Below, piece by piece: positions 18,066 to 27,828 of a stretch of DNA of 64,000 nucleotides. The position numbers and the translations under genes were made by a program. Source of the DNA: Tolypothrix sp. NIES-4075 (lineage in GTDB: Bacteria; Cyanobacteriota; Cyanobacteriia; Cyanobacteriales; Nostocaceae); contig NZ_BDUC01000003.1 in NCBI RefSeq assembly GCF_002218085.1, positions 779,666 through 843,665 on the forward strand, read 5' to 3'. The notes beneath the pieces are model-generated. The model did no database searches. It was not told the origin of the DNA and was given only the letters and a program-made list of their open reading frames with translations. Position 1 is the first letter of the stretch. Each line of letters begins with the position of its first letter.

Positions 18066-19280
18066 CTACTCCCCAGTAAAGAGTCCCCGGCAAATTCCAA
18101 ACACTGAAGTGTAACCGTGGAGAAAAGTGCTACCAGCAACAGGACCAATTTCGCCACCGCAGAAAAATCCGCCTATGGGAATATCATTGATGTAGCGCCT
18201 AAATAGCTGAGAATCAAAATTAGGTTTGCCGTAGAGTCCTTCACCTCGTCCCAAACAAGAAAACATCAACGCTGCAACCGCAGAGGGTTCAGAAGCGCTT
18301 TGGTCTTGATACTGTTGTAAAAGTAATTCTAAGTCCTCAGCGGAGGCTTCAGCATCGCGCAGGTGGAATTGCAAGCGCTGTCCGGGACGAACGCGATCGC
18401 CTATTGCGATCGCTCCTGCTGATGGATCTACACCTAGAATACCGCGAATTAAAAAATCTCCCTGCTGCAAAGCCAATTTAAACTCATCCATTGCCACACC
18501 GACAAACAGCGAGTTTTGTGCCAGCATTCGATCTGCATCGCTCAAACTGCCGATCAAATCTCTTAATACTACCAGCGGCACTTGTTCATCGAGTTCGATA
18601 ATGATATTGCGATCGGCTTTTGTTACTTGTAAAGGCTTGCCAATCGGTCGGCATCCTTGCGCCACAATCGTTTCTAAAACAATATTACCAGTTAAAGCCA
18701 AGCCAACCGTTCCTTCACGATACAGGCGATCGTTACAAAATAGAGCAATCCGACCACCACCACCGCTAGCCTGTCCCCCCACCGTCACCGATCCGGGATA
18801 AGCAAAATCCAGCCCCTGCAATAAATCATTGATTCCCGAAGAAAACGAACCAGACAGCAAGATAAACTGAGGCGTAGGAGATGAAGGTATACCCACCAAA
18901 TCAAGCCAAGCATTTGGCGGACCATCCAAATCCGGTAATTCTTCCGCAACAATATGAAACGGTTGAATATTCACCCCAGGAAGGTGCGCCAAAGTCAAGC
19001 TTAAAGCTGGTTCTGCTTCTAATTCTTGAGTTTGTCCCTTATCTGTCGTGCCAATGACACCGCCACCACTACAGCCAATTAACACAGGTACAGAAAGTTT
19101 CTCAGCCAGCAAAGGCAAAAGCCGAGAATATTCACTCGTAAAAGCAGACGAAATGAAAACCAGCCCTAGATCCGCAGGCGCTGTTAATGAAGAGACAGCG
19201 CGTTGTACAACATCTGCAACAGCTGCTTCTAAAGAAGGACGGGTTGACAGGGCATTTGCCCACTGCATTTGGTCTGCCAT
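18066..19280 (-). CDS. FIST N/C-domain sensor protein
   Basis: The 404-residue protein matches the FIST family: an N-terminal FIST_N domain (about 30-220) with the LIGCSGGGVIG segment near 93-103 and a GGQASGGGGRIALF stretch near 167-180, and a FIST_C domain (about 225-385) with GVAMDE and the ALMFSCLGRGEGLYG segment near 335-349. FIST domains are predicted small-ligand sensors, often fused to or next to signalling proteins. It is free-standing here, with no kinase or cyclase attached. It has no signal peptide, so it should be cytosolic. The ligand is unknown. Confidence 0.88.
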   Translation of the reverse strand: MADQMQWANALSTRPSLEAAVADVVQRAVSSLTAPADLGLVFISSAFTSEYSRLLPLLAEKLSVPVLIGCSGGGVIGTTDKGQTQELEAEPALSLTLAHLPGVNIQPFHIVAEELPDLDGPPNAWLDLVGIPSSPTPQFILLSGSFSSGINDLLQGLDFAYPGSVTVGGQASGGGGRIALFCNDRLYREGTVGLALTGNIVLETIVAQGCRPIGKPLQVTKADRNIIIELDEQVPLVVLRDLIGSLSDADRMLAQNSLFVGVAMDEFKLALQQGDFLIRGILGVDPSAGAIAIGDRVRPGQRLQFHLRDAEASAEDLELLLQQYQDQSASEPSAVAALMFSCLGRGEGLYGKPNFDSQLFRRYINDIPIGGFFCGGEIGPVAGSTFLHGYTSVFGICRGLFTGE

Positions 19281-19773
19281 TAGTTTTCGGTTTCTGTATT
19301 TAGGCTCTTTTATTTCTTATTTTCATCTTGGGGCACATTAATTGCATCCTACAATCAGATGATGCCAACCGATTGCGAATTGAGCATGGGGCAATGGGCA
19401 TTGGTAATAGGTAATAGGTAATTAAGTCAAATCTATGAATCCATGCCCCATGCCCGATGCCCGATGCCCGATGCCCCATGCCCAATTCCCCATTCCCCAT
19501 TCCCCATTCCCCATTCCCCATTCCCATCCTCTAGTACATGCATTTAAGATATTGTATAATTCGTCTTTTGTAGTAAAAGCTCCGCAAAATCTTAAAAGAT
19601 AAAAGTAAATCCAGTATGGATTGCGGAGTTTGCTGTAATAGTAGTGGATTATCAGGCTAAAACACTAACTTTAACAGCTAAGTGGCTAGCGTGATGAGCA
19701 ATAATCCAAAAAAAACCTGCAATTTTAAACTTTTTCTATACTGGTATTAAGAACACATAACGAGACTAAAGCA
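19281..19773. repeat. intergenic region rich in heptamer repeats
   Basis: A 493-bp gap between divergent genes. From about 19385 to 19530 it consists of GGTAATA-type units and many CCCATTC, CCCATGC and CCGATGC heptamers (at least five consecutive CCCATTC units near 19490-19525). The right part (19560-19770) is unique AT-rich DNA and should hold the cp12 promoter. Confidence 0.75.
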
Positions 19774-20019
19774 ATGACCAACATCTCAGAAACAGCTAAG
19801 TCCAATATCGATGACCAAATAGAGCAAGAGGTGGAGCAAGCTCGTACTGTCTGTGACATTTCCGGCAATAACTCCGCCGAATGTGCTGCTGCTTGGGATG
19901 CAGTAGAAGAACTGCGAGCCGAAGCCTCTCACCAACGGCAAAACAAGAAGAAAAACTCCTTAGAGCAATACTGTGATGACAACCCAGAGGCAATTGAGTG
20001 TCGAATTGACGACAACTAA
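19774..20019 (+). CDS. cp12: CP12 Calvin-cycle regulator
   Basis: This 81-residue disordered protein links GAPDH and phosphoribulokinase into an inactive complex in the dark under thioredoxin control. Both redox pairs are present: Cys27/Cys37 and Cys67/Cys76. The AWDAVEEL core lies at 40-47 and the GAPDH-binding tail is CDDNPEAIECRIDDN. The tail has Asp where many homologues have Tyr (CRIYDD), a minor variant. It is monocistronic. Confidence 0.97.
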   Translation: MTNISETAKSNIDDQIEQEVEQARTVCDISGNNSAECAAAWDAVEELRAEASHQRQNKKKNSLEQYCDDNPEAIECRIDDN

Positions 20020-20409
20020 CAATTGAGGCAAGCGAGTTTCTTCGCTACAGTGGGCAAGCAACTGAGAACTGTATTACTGATAGAAAGCATTTTCACAAAT
20101 GCATTCGCGCTCTTTAATCTCACTCTCTCCCCCGATAAGCATAGTCCCCGCGATTAAAAAGTTTTTATCTTCCTCAGTCTCTACTTCCTTAGGGAAGTAG
20201 AGAAAATATCTAGACTTTAGTTTTGGAGGAAGAATTAAAGCAAGCGGGGAAAAGAAACGACAATGTGCAAAAAAAGTGGTGGGAGCGAGTTAAGAATTTA
20301 GGCGATTAGTGTAATGAGAGCAAACTCTCTCTTACACTGCTAGAAGTTTCTGCTAGACATTAAATATAGGGTCTGCAAGTTGCTTGTTTTTTTGTCAACT
20401 GAGAAAATT
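20020..20409. other. structured intergenic region after cp12
   Basis: The gap contains an 11-bp perfect hairpin (TCTCTACTTCC at 20178-20188 with GGAAGTAGAGA at 20193-20203). It is about 160 bases past cp12, far for a terminator, so it may be a small-RNA or leader element. No known RNA family is recognised. Confidence 0.4.
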
Positions 20410-21006
20410 ATGGCTAATGAAGTTTGGTTTCGCCCGTTAGTGTGGATAGACTACCGACTAGCGGTATTATTCACAGTGATTATTCCCCTAATTCTTCTAA
20501 TTTGGGCGTTTGTGCAAAAAGCAGAAGCGATACAACGCTTGTTAATCATTTACTGGCGAGTATCGAGTCTGTTGGCAATCTCAGTTTACTTAATGATTGG
20601 TGGGTTTGGGGTAAGTTTTATCTCAAGTTTGATGGGTCGTATCCTGATTCCGATTTCGTTATGGTTCTGGATAGATCTCAACGATGAAATTGAGTATACT
20701 CTAAGTGGTATTTTAAAGCTGATTTTCACTTCTTGGCGCTGGGCTGTAAGTGTTTATTGTGCCTTAGGCGCACTTGCTACTCTACCTTTTTTGGGTTGTG
20801 CTTTTTCGGCAAATGCCTTCGCTACCCCCTATTGTCGCGTCTGGGCGGAAGCACCGTTAATGTTTAAAGACTATTTTCATCCGAATAGCAAGCCGGGGTT
20901 TTTGGGCTTTCTCGGCATAGTTGGTTTAATAATTTATGTAGTTTGCTTAAGCTATTTTGTCTTAATTAAGCTAGGCAAACAGGGGCGATCGGCTACACAA
21001 CAGTAA
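20410..21006 (+). CDS. DUF3177 family membrane protein
   Basis: I place the start at ATG 20410 (MANEVWFRPLVWIDYRLAVL), the usual N-terminus of this cyanobacterial family; an in-frame TTG at 20380 would add ten poorly conserved residues. The 198-residue protein has four or five membrane segments, and a short loop carrying CRVWAEAP and YFHPNSKPGFLGF between the last two. It is conserved in cyanobacteria with no known function. Confidence 0.85.
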   Translation: MANEVWFRPLVWIDYRLAVLFTVIIPLILLIWAFVQKAEAIQRLLIIYWRVSSLLAISVYLMIGGFGVSFISSLMGRILIPISLWFWIDLNDEIEYTLSGILKLIFTSWRWAVSVYCALGALATLPFLGCAFSANAFATPYCRVWAEAPLMFKDYFHPNSKPGFLGFLGIVGLIIYVVCLSYFVLIKLGKQGRSATQQ

Positions 21007-21276
21007 ACATTGCTATAGTCGTGTTCAACAAGCAAAGAGTCAAGAGTTAATAAAACTCTTGACTTTTAGTTTTATATAATTTTTATAAGTCTTTACACTT
21101 AATAGTCAAGCCTCATGTAAATACTACATATTTTCTCAGTAGTATTATTTAAGTCATTAATGTAATTGAGGTGTTAAACTAATCCTACATAAGTTTGCAA
21201 AAATAAAGCGCTATACATGATTAGTGGTATGATATGCGACTATGGTTTAGTTAAAGCTGCTAGGCGAATATTTATA

Positions 21277-23769
21277 ATGTCTGGAATCAGTACTTATTCG
21301 CACTGGTTAAAAAACTTTGGGATTGCTATAGGTAGTACGTGTGCTTTCTCTACAACTTGCGTGGCTCAAATTATCCCAGATAGCACTCTACCTAATAATT
21401 CTCGTGTAACAACGCAGGACAACATTAGAATCATTGAAAGAGGAACCCAAGCTGGAAGCAACTTGTTCCACAGCTTTGAACAGTTTTCTGTTCCCACTAG
21501 AAGTTCGGCTTTCTTCAACAACACTCTTGATATTCAGAATATTATTACTCGCGTAACCGGTTCATCAATTTCTAACATTGATGGTTTGATTCGTGCTAAC
21601 GGCAGAGCTAACTTATTTTTAATCAATCCCAATGGCATTGTATTTGGTCCCAATGCTCTGTTAAACGTTGGCGGCTCGTTTTTCGCAAGTACTGCCAGTG
21701 CAGTCAAATTTGCCGATGGTACAGAGTTTAGTGCAACTACTCCTCAAACAACACCTCTACTAACGGTAAGTGTTCCGATTGGCTTGCAATTTGGTCAGAC
21801 ACAAGGAAAAATTCTCGTGCAAGCAGTGCCTCCCACTACAAATTTTCCTCCCTTGACATCTCCACCAAGTGTGACAGAAACACTGGAATTTGTAAACACA
21901 AGGCTAAGAGACATTTTCAGTAGACCGACTCAGCTACAGGTGTTACCAGGTAGAACCTTGGCGCTAGTAGGTGGTGATATAGATATCGAATCCGGGAATT
22001 TAACCGCTCTAGGGGGACGGATTGAACTAGGGAGTGTCGCTAGCCCAAGTTTGGTTAGCCTAACCCCAACGATTCAAGGTTGGGCTTTGGGATATGAAGG
22101 TGTCCAAAACTTCCGTAACATCCAACTATCAGGTGCTGCTACAGTCAATGCCAGTGGTAATGGTGGAGGTGATATCCAAGTGCGGGGTGGGCAAGTTACA
22201 GCAACCAATCAGTCAGTAATTTTTGCAGGCACCTTAGGTAATCAAAACGGAGGAGATATATATATTGGGGCAAGGCAGTTAAACATTAATAATGGCTCTA
22301 TTGTGGGTACTGGTACAACGGCGATAGGCAACAGTGGGAATTTAATTATTGAAACTCAGAACCTCAATATTCAAGATGGAGGCGTAGTAGAAACTGGAAC
22401 TGAGGGTGTAGGTAATGCAGGAAACTTAACAATACGAGCAACAGACTCGGTGAATATAGTAAACCGAGGCTTGATCGCTACAGGCTCTCTGAACCAGGGA
22501 AATGCTGGTCAATTGACTATTGACACAAAAACCCTAAGTATTTTTAATGCTGGACAAGTCCTTAATGCTACTTCATCTTCAGGAAAGGGAGGAAGTTTGG
22601 CAGTGACTGCTTCAGAGTCGGTAGAAATAGGGGGAGCCCAAAGCTTTTTGTTTACAGATACTTTTGGGTTGGAAACTGCTGGAGATTTGACGATTACCAC
22701 TAAAAAGCTGATTGTTAGAGATGGAGGGCAAGTATCGTCCGCTAGTCTGGGTATAGGTTCTGCTGGAAATTTGGTCGTAAATGCCTCGGAATCGGTGGAG
22801 CTGAGTGGAATTGCGAAAATTCCCCTTATCAGTGGTGAGCGACCAATTCCCAGTGGCTTGTTTGCCTCATCAGGACTTGAGGGGTCTAGATTCATCGGCA
22901 CTGGTGTCGGTGGAAACCTGAAGATTAACACTGGAAACTTAGTTGTTCGGGATGGTGCCCAAGTTAGTGTGAGCAGTCTAGGTTCAAGTGTTGCAGGTCA
23001 GCTTCAGGTACAGGCACGTTCTATTGATTTGGATAACCAAGGACAACTCATAGCCGAAACTGCGTCAGGTAACGGCGGAAATATTAGACTGGATTTACAG
23101 GACTTATTACTGTTGCGTGACAAAAGTCAAATATCCACTACCGCAGGCAGAGAAAACGCTGGTGGAGACGGCGGCAATATCACTATCAATGCTCCCAATG
23201 GCTTCATTGTTAGTGTCCTTGGTGATAATAGCGATATTTCAGCTAATGCCTTCACTGGCAGAGGCGGCAAAATAAATATTACAGCCTCTGGGATTTATGG
23301 TATTCAGTCTCGTGCCCAACCGACCTTAGAAAGTGACATCACTGCCAGCTCTGAACGTGGGGTGGCTGGTGTGGTAGAATTCAACACATCGGGTATCGAC
23401 CCCATGCAAGGATTAGTAGAACTGCCTACAGGTTTAGTTGATAACATTAAACTAATTGCTTCTAGCTGTAATGCTTTTGCTGGTTCAGAAGCCAGTACTT
23501 TCGTCGTGACTGGACGCGGTGGTGTACCCCCCAGCCCTGATGAACCTCTTAGCAGTGATGTGGTTTGGTCAGATACTCGTCTGCCAAATATCACCGTGCA
23601 GCAGTATCGTTCAGAGAAACCCACTAATAAACCTTCAAAGCCAAAATCCGTGGAAATTGTGCCTGCTACTGGTTGGGTGTTCAACGATAAAGGAGAAGTA
23701 ACGCTTATATCTTCTGCATCCAATGCTACTGCTTTTAAAGCTACTCCTGCTAGTTGCCCTCAACGGTGA
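21277..23769 (+). CDS. two-partner-secretion (filamentous haemagglutinin N-domain) protein
   Basis: The start at ATG 21277 gives a clean signal peptide (WLKNFGIAIGSTCAFSTTCVAQ); an in-frame ATG at 21217 is also possible. The 830-residue protein has the TPS carbohydrate-dependent haemagglutination domain: VTTQDNIRIIERGTQ, SFEQFSVP near 67, and the hallmark NPNGIVFGPNA near 118-128. It is followed by a beta-helix of degenerate GNxGxxxIxxxxLxIxxGGxV repeats (about 230-700). These are surface or secreted adhesin-like proteins exported by a TpsB porin. No TpsB gene is in this window. The C-terminus is a Pro/Ser-rich tail with no anchor signal. Confidence 0.88.
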   Translation: MSGISTYSHWLKNFGIAIGSTCAFSTTCVAQIIPDSTLPNNSRVTTQDNIRIIERGTQAGSNLFHSFEQFSVPTRSSAFFNNTLDIQNIITRVTGSSISNIDGLIRANGRANLFLINPNGIVFGPNALLNVGGSFFASTASAVKFADGTEFSATTPQTTPLLTVSVPIGLQFGQTQGKILVQAVPPTTNFPPLTSPPSVTETLEFVNTRLRDIFSRPTQLQVLPGRTLALVGGDIDIESGNLTALGGRIELGSVASPSLVSLTPTIQGWALGYEGVQNFRNIQLSGAATVNASGNGGGDIQVRGGQVTATNQSVIFAGTLGNQNGGDIYIGARQLNINNGSIVGTGTTAIGNSGNLIIETQNLNIQDGGVVETGTEGVGNAGNLTIRATDSVNIVNRGLIATGSLNQGNAGQLTIDTKTLSIFNAGQVLNATSSSGKGGSLAVTASESVEIGGAQSFLFTDTFGLETAGDLTITTKKLIVRDGGQVSSASLGIGSAGNLVVNASESVELSGIAKIPLISGERPIPSGLFASSGLEGSRFIGTGVGGNLKINTGNLVVRDGAQVSVSSLGSSVAGQLQVQARSIDLDNQGQLIAETASGNGGNIRLDLQDLLLLRDKSQISTTAGRENAGGDGGNITINAPNGFIVSVLGDNSDISANAFTGRGGKINITASGIYGIQSRAQPTLESDITASSERGVAGVVEFNTSGIDPMQGLVELPTGLVDNIKLIASSCNAFAGSEASTFVVTGRGGVPPSPDEPLSSDVVWSDTRLPNITVQQYRSEKPTNKPSKPKSVEIVPATGWVFNDKGEVTLISSASNATAFKATPASCPQR

Positions 23770-23854
23770 AACAGCAGATGTTAATAAAGCAGCGCATTCT
23801 CGATGCTTAATATACCGTCAAGGCGGTCAGGAGCTAGGTAATAATTCACAATGT

Positions 23855-24154
23855 ATGCAAAATTTTATCAGCAAGCGGCTGGAAGAGTATACTACCAAAC
23901 GCCCCCAAGAAGTCTTAGTTGTAACGGCAGAAATTGCTGGCGAACAAGACACAATTGTTATATTTAAAGGCTTTTCTAGTTCTTTGATGCGCTCAACTGC
24001 ATTCGATCCGGATGTACCTGTATTGCCAGATGAGGCAAACATTGAGAGTATCGACCGAGTAACGAGTCCTTACAATCCCCAAACACCTCGTTATATTCAA
24101 CAAGGACTGTCTTGGTCAGCTATGCAAGTCCTGTTATCAGAGGTGGGAGTTTAA
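23855..24154 (+). CDS. DUF7734-like small conserved protein
   Basis: I place the start at ATG 23855, preceded by GGAGCTAGG. Upstream in-frame sequence overlaps the haemagglutinin gene in another frame and is not convincing. The 99-residue product contains EVLVVTAEIAGEQDTIVIFKGFSSSLMRSTA (written here as two joined blocks, EVLVVTAEIAGEQDT and IVIFKGFSSSLM), then FDPDVPVLPDEA and YIQQGLSW, a pattern I associate with a cyanobacterial/chloroplast family of unknown function. It follows the TPS gene by 85 bp. Confidence 0.78.
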   Translation: MQNFISKRLEEYTTKRPQEVLVVTAEIAGEQDTIVIFKGFSSSLMRSTAFDPDVPVLPDEANIESIDRVTSPYNPQTPRYIQQGLSWSAMQVLLSEVGV

Positions 24155-24600
24155 GGGGTATGAAGGTAAATAAAGTAAAGGTGAGGCGATCGCGCTCTTC
24201 ATCCAGCTATCGTTTTCGCTCTTTTACATCAAAAACTAAGCGCTCAGGGTAGCCTAACCGGTGCTACCTTTAGTTTTAATTTATATTTATGCGATCGCGA
24301 TCGTTACCATTCACAGAAAAATTGCTTGTATCCGATTGACAAAATTATGTTAACTTATTATGAATAATCATAATAAATCCCAATCAATTAATATTTTTGT
24401 TTATAGCCACTTTTGTTTGTAGCCACTATAGGTTAAATTTTTCTTCTTAATACCATTTGCTTTTTTTATCAACAAGACAAACGTGACATAAGCGCGTTTG
24501 TTGGGGATTTGATTACCTTAAAAGCCCATTTCTCAGCAAAAACCTCTCAGTTTAGACCAGAGAGCCACAATTCATCCTCACATCTACCACTTTTGCCATC
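24155..24600. other. intergenic region with terminator, upstream of guaA
   Basis: A 446-bp gap. A likely terminator for the upstream gene is at 24248-24282 (GGTAGC...GCTACC then TTTAGTTTTAATTT). The remainder is AT-rich and should contain the guaA promoter. No purine riboswitch is recognised. Confidence 0.5.
24248..24282 (+). terminator. probable terminator after the DUF7734-like gene
   Basis: Six-base arms GGTAGC (24248-24253) and GCTACC (24263-24268) flank a 9-base loop, followed by a T-rich run. Confidence 0.6.
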
Positions 24601-26220
24601 ATGAATACAGCGGTGATACCTACAGAACAAGCGCCTCAAAAAGTTAAGTCTTATGGGCGACTTGATCGGCAAATTATTTTAATTCTCGATTTCGGCTCTC
24701 AGTATTCTGAATTGATCGCCCGTCGCATCCGCGAAACACAAGTATACTCGGAAGTTCTTTCTTATCGCACCACAGCAGAACAATTGCGCGAACTCGATCC
24801 CAAGGGAATAATTCTCTCTGGTGGACCAAGTTCAGTATATGACAACTACGCTCCCCATTGTGACCCAGAAATTTGGAATTTGGGAATTCCCATTTTGGGT
24901 GTGTGCTATGGAATGCAATTGATGGTAAATCAGCTTGGGGGCGAAGTCTTAAAAGCTGACCGAGGTGAGTATGGTAAATCATCATTATACATTGATGACC
25001 CCACAGATTTACTGACTAATGTCGAAAATGGCACAACGATGTGGATGAGCCACGGAGACTCAGTAACAAAAATGCCGCCGGGATTTGAATTGCTGGCACA
25101 TACAGAAAATACGCCGTGTGCAGCCATTGCCGACCACACGAAAAAACTTTACGGTGTCCAGTTTCATCCAGAGGTGGTGCATTCCCAAGGTGGGTTAGCA
25201 TTAATACGTAATTTTGTATACCACATATGTGAGTGTGAACCGACTTGGACAACCGCCGCTTTTGTGGAAGAAGCGATTCGGGAAATTCGCGCCAAAGTAG
25301 GTGATAAGCGAGTGCTGTTGGCGCTTTCTGGAGGGGTGGATTCTTCGACGCTGGCATTTTTGATGTATAAAGCGATCGGCGATCAGCTCACTTGCGTGTT
25401 TATTGACCAAGGCTTTATGCGGAAGTTAGAGCCTGAGCGATTGCTGAAATTATTTAAAGAGCAGTTTCACATTCCGGTAGAGTATGTAAATGCACGCGAT
25501 CGCTTCCTCAACGCTCTTAATGGTGTCACCGATCCCGAAGAAAAACGCCGTCGCATCGGACACGAATTTATTCGCGAATTTGAAGAAACATCCAGACGCC
25601 TGGGTCATTTTGACTATCTAGCTCAAGGTACACTTTATCCAGATGTCATCGAATCCGCTGATACCAACGTCGATCCGCAAACAGGCGAACGAGTAGCGGT
25701 AAAAATTAAGAGCCATCACAACGTCGGTGGTTTACCGAAAGATTTGCGATTCAAACTCGTAGAACCGCTGCGGAAACTATTTAAAGATGAAGTCCGCAAA
25801 GTTGGGCGTTCTATTGGCTTACCAGAAGAAATTGTTCAACGCCATCCTTTTCCAGGTCCCGGTTTGGCGATTCGCATTATTGGTGAAGTCACCGCCGAAA
25901 GGTTAAATATTTTGCGCGACGCTGATTTGATTGTGCGGCAAGAAATTAACCAACGCGGCTTGTATCATGATTATTGGCAAACCTTTGCCGTATTGCTACC
26001 AATCAAGAGTGTCGGGGTAATGGGCGATCAGCGTACTTATGCTTACCCAATTGTCTTGCGGATTGTACAAAGTGAAGATGGTATGACCGCTGATTGGGCG
26101 CGTGTACCTTACGATGTGTTGGAAGCGATTTCTAACCGAATTGTAAATGAGGTCAAAGGTGTGAATCGGGTGGTTTATGACATCACATCCAAGCCACCTG
26201 GAACCATCGAGTGGGAATAA
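24601..26220 (+). CDS. guaA: GMP synthase (glutamine-hydrolysing)
   Basis: The 539-residue enzyme converts XMP, glutamine and ATP to GMP. The class I glutamine amidotransferase domain begins LILDFGSQYSELIARRIRE; it carries Cys102 in GVCYGMQL and the His-Glu of QFHPEVVHS near 184-192. The ATP pyrophosphatase domain has the PP-loop ALSGGVDSSTLA near 238-249. The C-terminal dimerisation domain has HPFPGPGLAIRI near 414-425 and ends in the XMP-binding ITSKPPGTIEWE. It is full length. A bidirectional terminator follows. Confidence 0.98.
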   Translation: MNTAVIPTEQAPQKVKSYGRLDRQIILILDFGSQYSELIARRIRETQVYSEVLSYRTTAEQLRELDPKGIILSGGPSSVYDNYAPHCDPEIWNLGIPILGVCYGMQLMVNQLGGEVLKADRGEYGKSSLYIDDPTDLLTNVENGTTMWMSHGDSVTKMPPGFELLAHTENTPCAAIADHTKKLYGVQFHPEVVHSQGGLALIRNFVYHICECEPTWTTAAFVEEAIREIRAKVGDKRVLLALSGGVDSSTLAFLMYKAIGDQLTCVFIDQGFMRKLEPERLLKLFKEQFHIPVEYVNARDRFLNALNGVTDPEEKRRRIGHEFIREFEETSRRLGHFDYLAQGTLYPDVIESADTNVDPQTGERVAVKIKSHHNVGGLPKDLRFKLVEPLRKLFKDEVRKVGRSIGLPEEIVQRHPFPGPGLAIRIIGEVTAERLNILRDADLIVRQEINQRGLYHDYWQTFAVLLPIKSVGVMGDQRTYAYPIVLRIVQSEDGMTADWARVPYDVLEAISNRIVNEVKGVNRVVYDITSKPPGTIEWE

Positions 26221-26245
26221 AAAAGCAGAAAAAGTAATAAAGTAG

Positions 26246-26268
26246 GGTGGGCATTACCCACCTTATTT
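26246..26268. terminator. bidirectional terminator between guaA and the globin gene
   Basis: GGTGGG (26246-26251) pairs with CCCACC (26257-26262) and is followed by TTATTTG on the + strand and flanked by A/T runs on the other side, between convergent genes. Confidence 0.75.
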
Positions 26269-26274
26269 GTTTAA

Positions 26275-26688
26275 CTAAGAAACTGACATCGCCCCTTGTA
26301 ACATGATGCTAGCGATCGCATCATAAGCATCACACCAAGACTGTTTTACCTCACTCGTCCAGTTTGCTCCGAGATAAAATTCAAAAGTCTTCAATAGCGA
26401 TGCACCCACCATTGGGTAATATTCTTCGATAGTGCCATATTTAAAATGCCTCGCCCCCATTTCCTTCAATGCATTGTTTAGCACATCTGGGTTACGGAGG
26501 TTTTCAATTACCAATACTAAAGCTTTTATCAGATGCTTCCGCTGCTGGCTCATGTCAGTATGTGCAAACAACGGCTGAACTTGGGGGTAATCAGCAAACA
26601 GATTTTGGTAAAAGCTGGCTACAAACTCTGCGGCTAATGGTTTGACTTGAGCAAAACTGTTTTCTAAAGCTTCCACATTTAAAGTCAT
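26275..26688 (-). CDS. single-domain globin
   Basis: The 137-residue protein has the globin fold pattern of flavohaemoglobin-type and Vitreoscilla-type haemoglobins. His81 in GARHFKYG is the likely proximal haem ligand, the region around 45-60 (DMSQQRKHLIKAL) forms the E helix, and YYPMVGASLLKTF near 90-102 is the G helix. There is no reductase domain. It could bind O2 or detoxify NO; the sequence does not decide. It is a single gene, convergent with guaA. Confidence 0.88.
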   Translation of the reverse strand: MTLNVEALENSFAQVKPLAAEFVASFYQNLFADYPQVQPLFAHTDMSQQRKHLIKALVLVIENLRNPDVLNNALKEMGARHFKYGTIEEYYPMVGASLLKTFEFYLGANWTSEVKQSWCDAYDAIASIMLQGAMSVS

Positions 26689-26940
26689 TGTACTGGTACT
26701 GTTTTTAACGGGTTACTAGTGAGAATTATCTTTCTCCAAAAAGCGATACTCTGATTGTCTTTATCTTTCTTAACGTAAGTTTGACTTAGTACAGAATTTC
26801 GCTTTTTTCGTAGCAAATCCTCTTAAAAACTCTGCGTCACTTTGCGTTGACCTCCGCGTTCCTCTGCGTTAAAAAACGCTACGAACTTATGCAAAACTAT
26901 GCTTAGTTTCGACATATTTGGTTAGAGCCTCAATTTGCGC
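26689..26940. repeat. dispersed CTCTGCG-rich repeat
   Basis: The segment near 26812-26880 (CTCTGCGTCACTTTGCG, CCTCTGCGTTAAAA) is a repeat common in Nostoc-type genomes; a relative occurs at about 60250-60285 and 60515-60570. Confidence 0.5.
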
Positions 26941-27828
26941 TCAAAAGCTAATTCGCTCAGATTTGTAAGAGGGTGGTTCGACGTGAATTAAAATCCGCAC
27001 TGGGCTAAAGCGTTCTTCTAAACGCTTTTCTACTTCCTCGGTGATGTGGTGTGCGGTTTCAACGTCTGGGGAATCAACGATTAAATGCATTTCGATGAAA
27101 ACTTGGCGACCGAGAACACCGCGAGAGGCGATTTCGTGACAATTAAGGACACCAGGGACAGAAACAGCGATATCATAAATTGCTTCGGGGGCGATCGCCA
27201 TTTCATCCACCAGCCAAGGTAAATTCTCTTTTAAAACTGACCAGCCACTCCAAAATACCAACAAAGCGACGGGAAAGGCTAAAACCAAATCTAGCCATTG
27301 ATAACCCAACCAAACGCCAATTAAACCACCTATTACACCAATTGTTACCCAAATATCGCTCATGGTATGTGTCGCGTCAGCTATGAGAATTGAGCTACCT
27401 ACCCGTTTACCCACACGGCGTTCATAAAAGGCTACGAAAATATTCACGCCCAGTACAAGCAGTAATAACCACAACTCTGGTGGTGATATTTTTACTAAAC
27501 TCCTACCTTTAAAAATTCCTTCGATTGCCCCTTGGAGAATTTCAAAGCAGGCTATTCCGAGAAAAGCGGAAATTCCCAAAGCACCCACAGCTTCAAATTT
27601 TAGATGTCCGTAGGGATGCTCGCGATCGGGTTTTGGGGAAGAAAACCTACTAGCAATCAATCCTAAAATGTTGTTAGCGCTATCGGTAACGCTATGTAAA
27701 GCATCAGCTAGCAAACTGAGAGAACCTGTCAACGTTCCGACTACCGCTTTTAATATCATTACAAACAAGTTTAGTAGTAGGGTGATAATTAACACCCTTC
27801 GCACCGTGGCACGATTATCGTATGTCAT
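26941..27828 (-). CDS. cation diffusion facilitator (CDF) family transporter
   Basis: The 295-residue inner-membrane antiporter has about six membrane helices (residues 10-205) and a cytoplasmic C-terminal domain (about 210-290). The metal sites are visible as DALHSVTDSANN in helix 2 (about 41-52) and DATHTMSDIW in helix 5 (about 150-159), so the two-Asp/two-His transport site is kept. It should export Zn2+, Fe2+, Co2+ or Mn2+ in exchange for protons; the HSVTD/HTMSD pattern does not by itself fix the metal. No regulator is adjacent. Confidence 0.92.
   Translation of the reverse strand: MTYDNRATVRRVLIITLLLNLFVMILKAVVGTLTGSLSLLADALHSVTDSANNILGLIASRFSSPKPDREHPYGHLKFEAVGALGISAFLGIACFEILQGAIEGIFKGRSLVKISPPELWLLLLVLGVNIFVAFYERRVGKRVGSSILIADATHTMSDIWVTIGVIGGLIGVWLGYQWLDLVLAFPVALLVFWSGWSVLKENLPWLVDEMAIAPEAIYDIAVSVPGVLNCHEIASRGVLGRQVFIEMHLIVDSPDVETAHHITEEVEKRLEERFSPVRILIHVEPPSYKSERISF

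Noticed and set aside
22509..22931. 140-codon minus-strand frame inside the haemagglutinin-type gene
   Set aside because: Arises from the repetitive beta-helix coding sequence; no start context and wrong strand.
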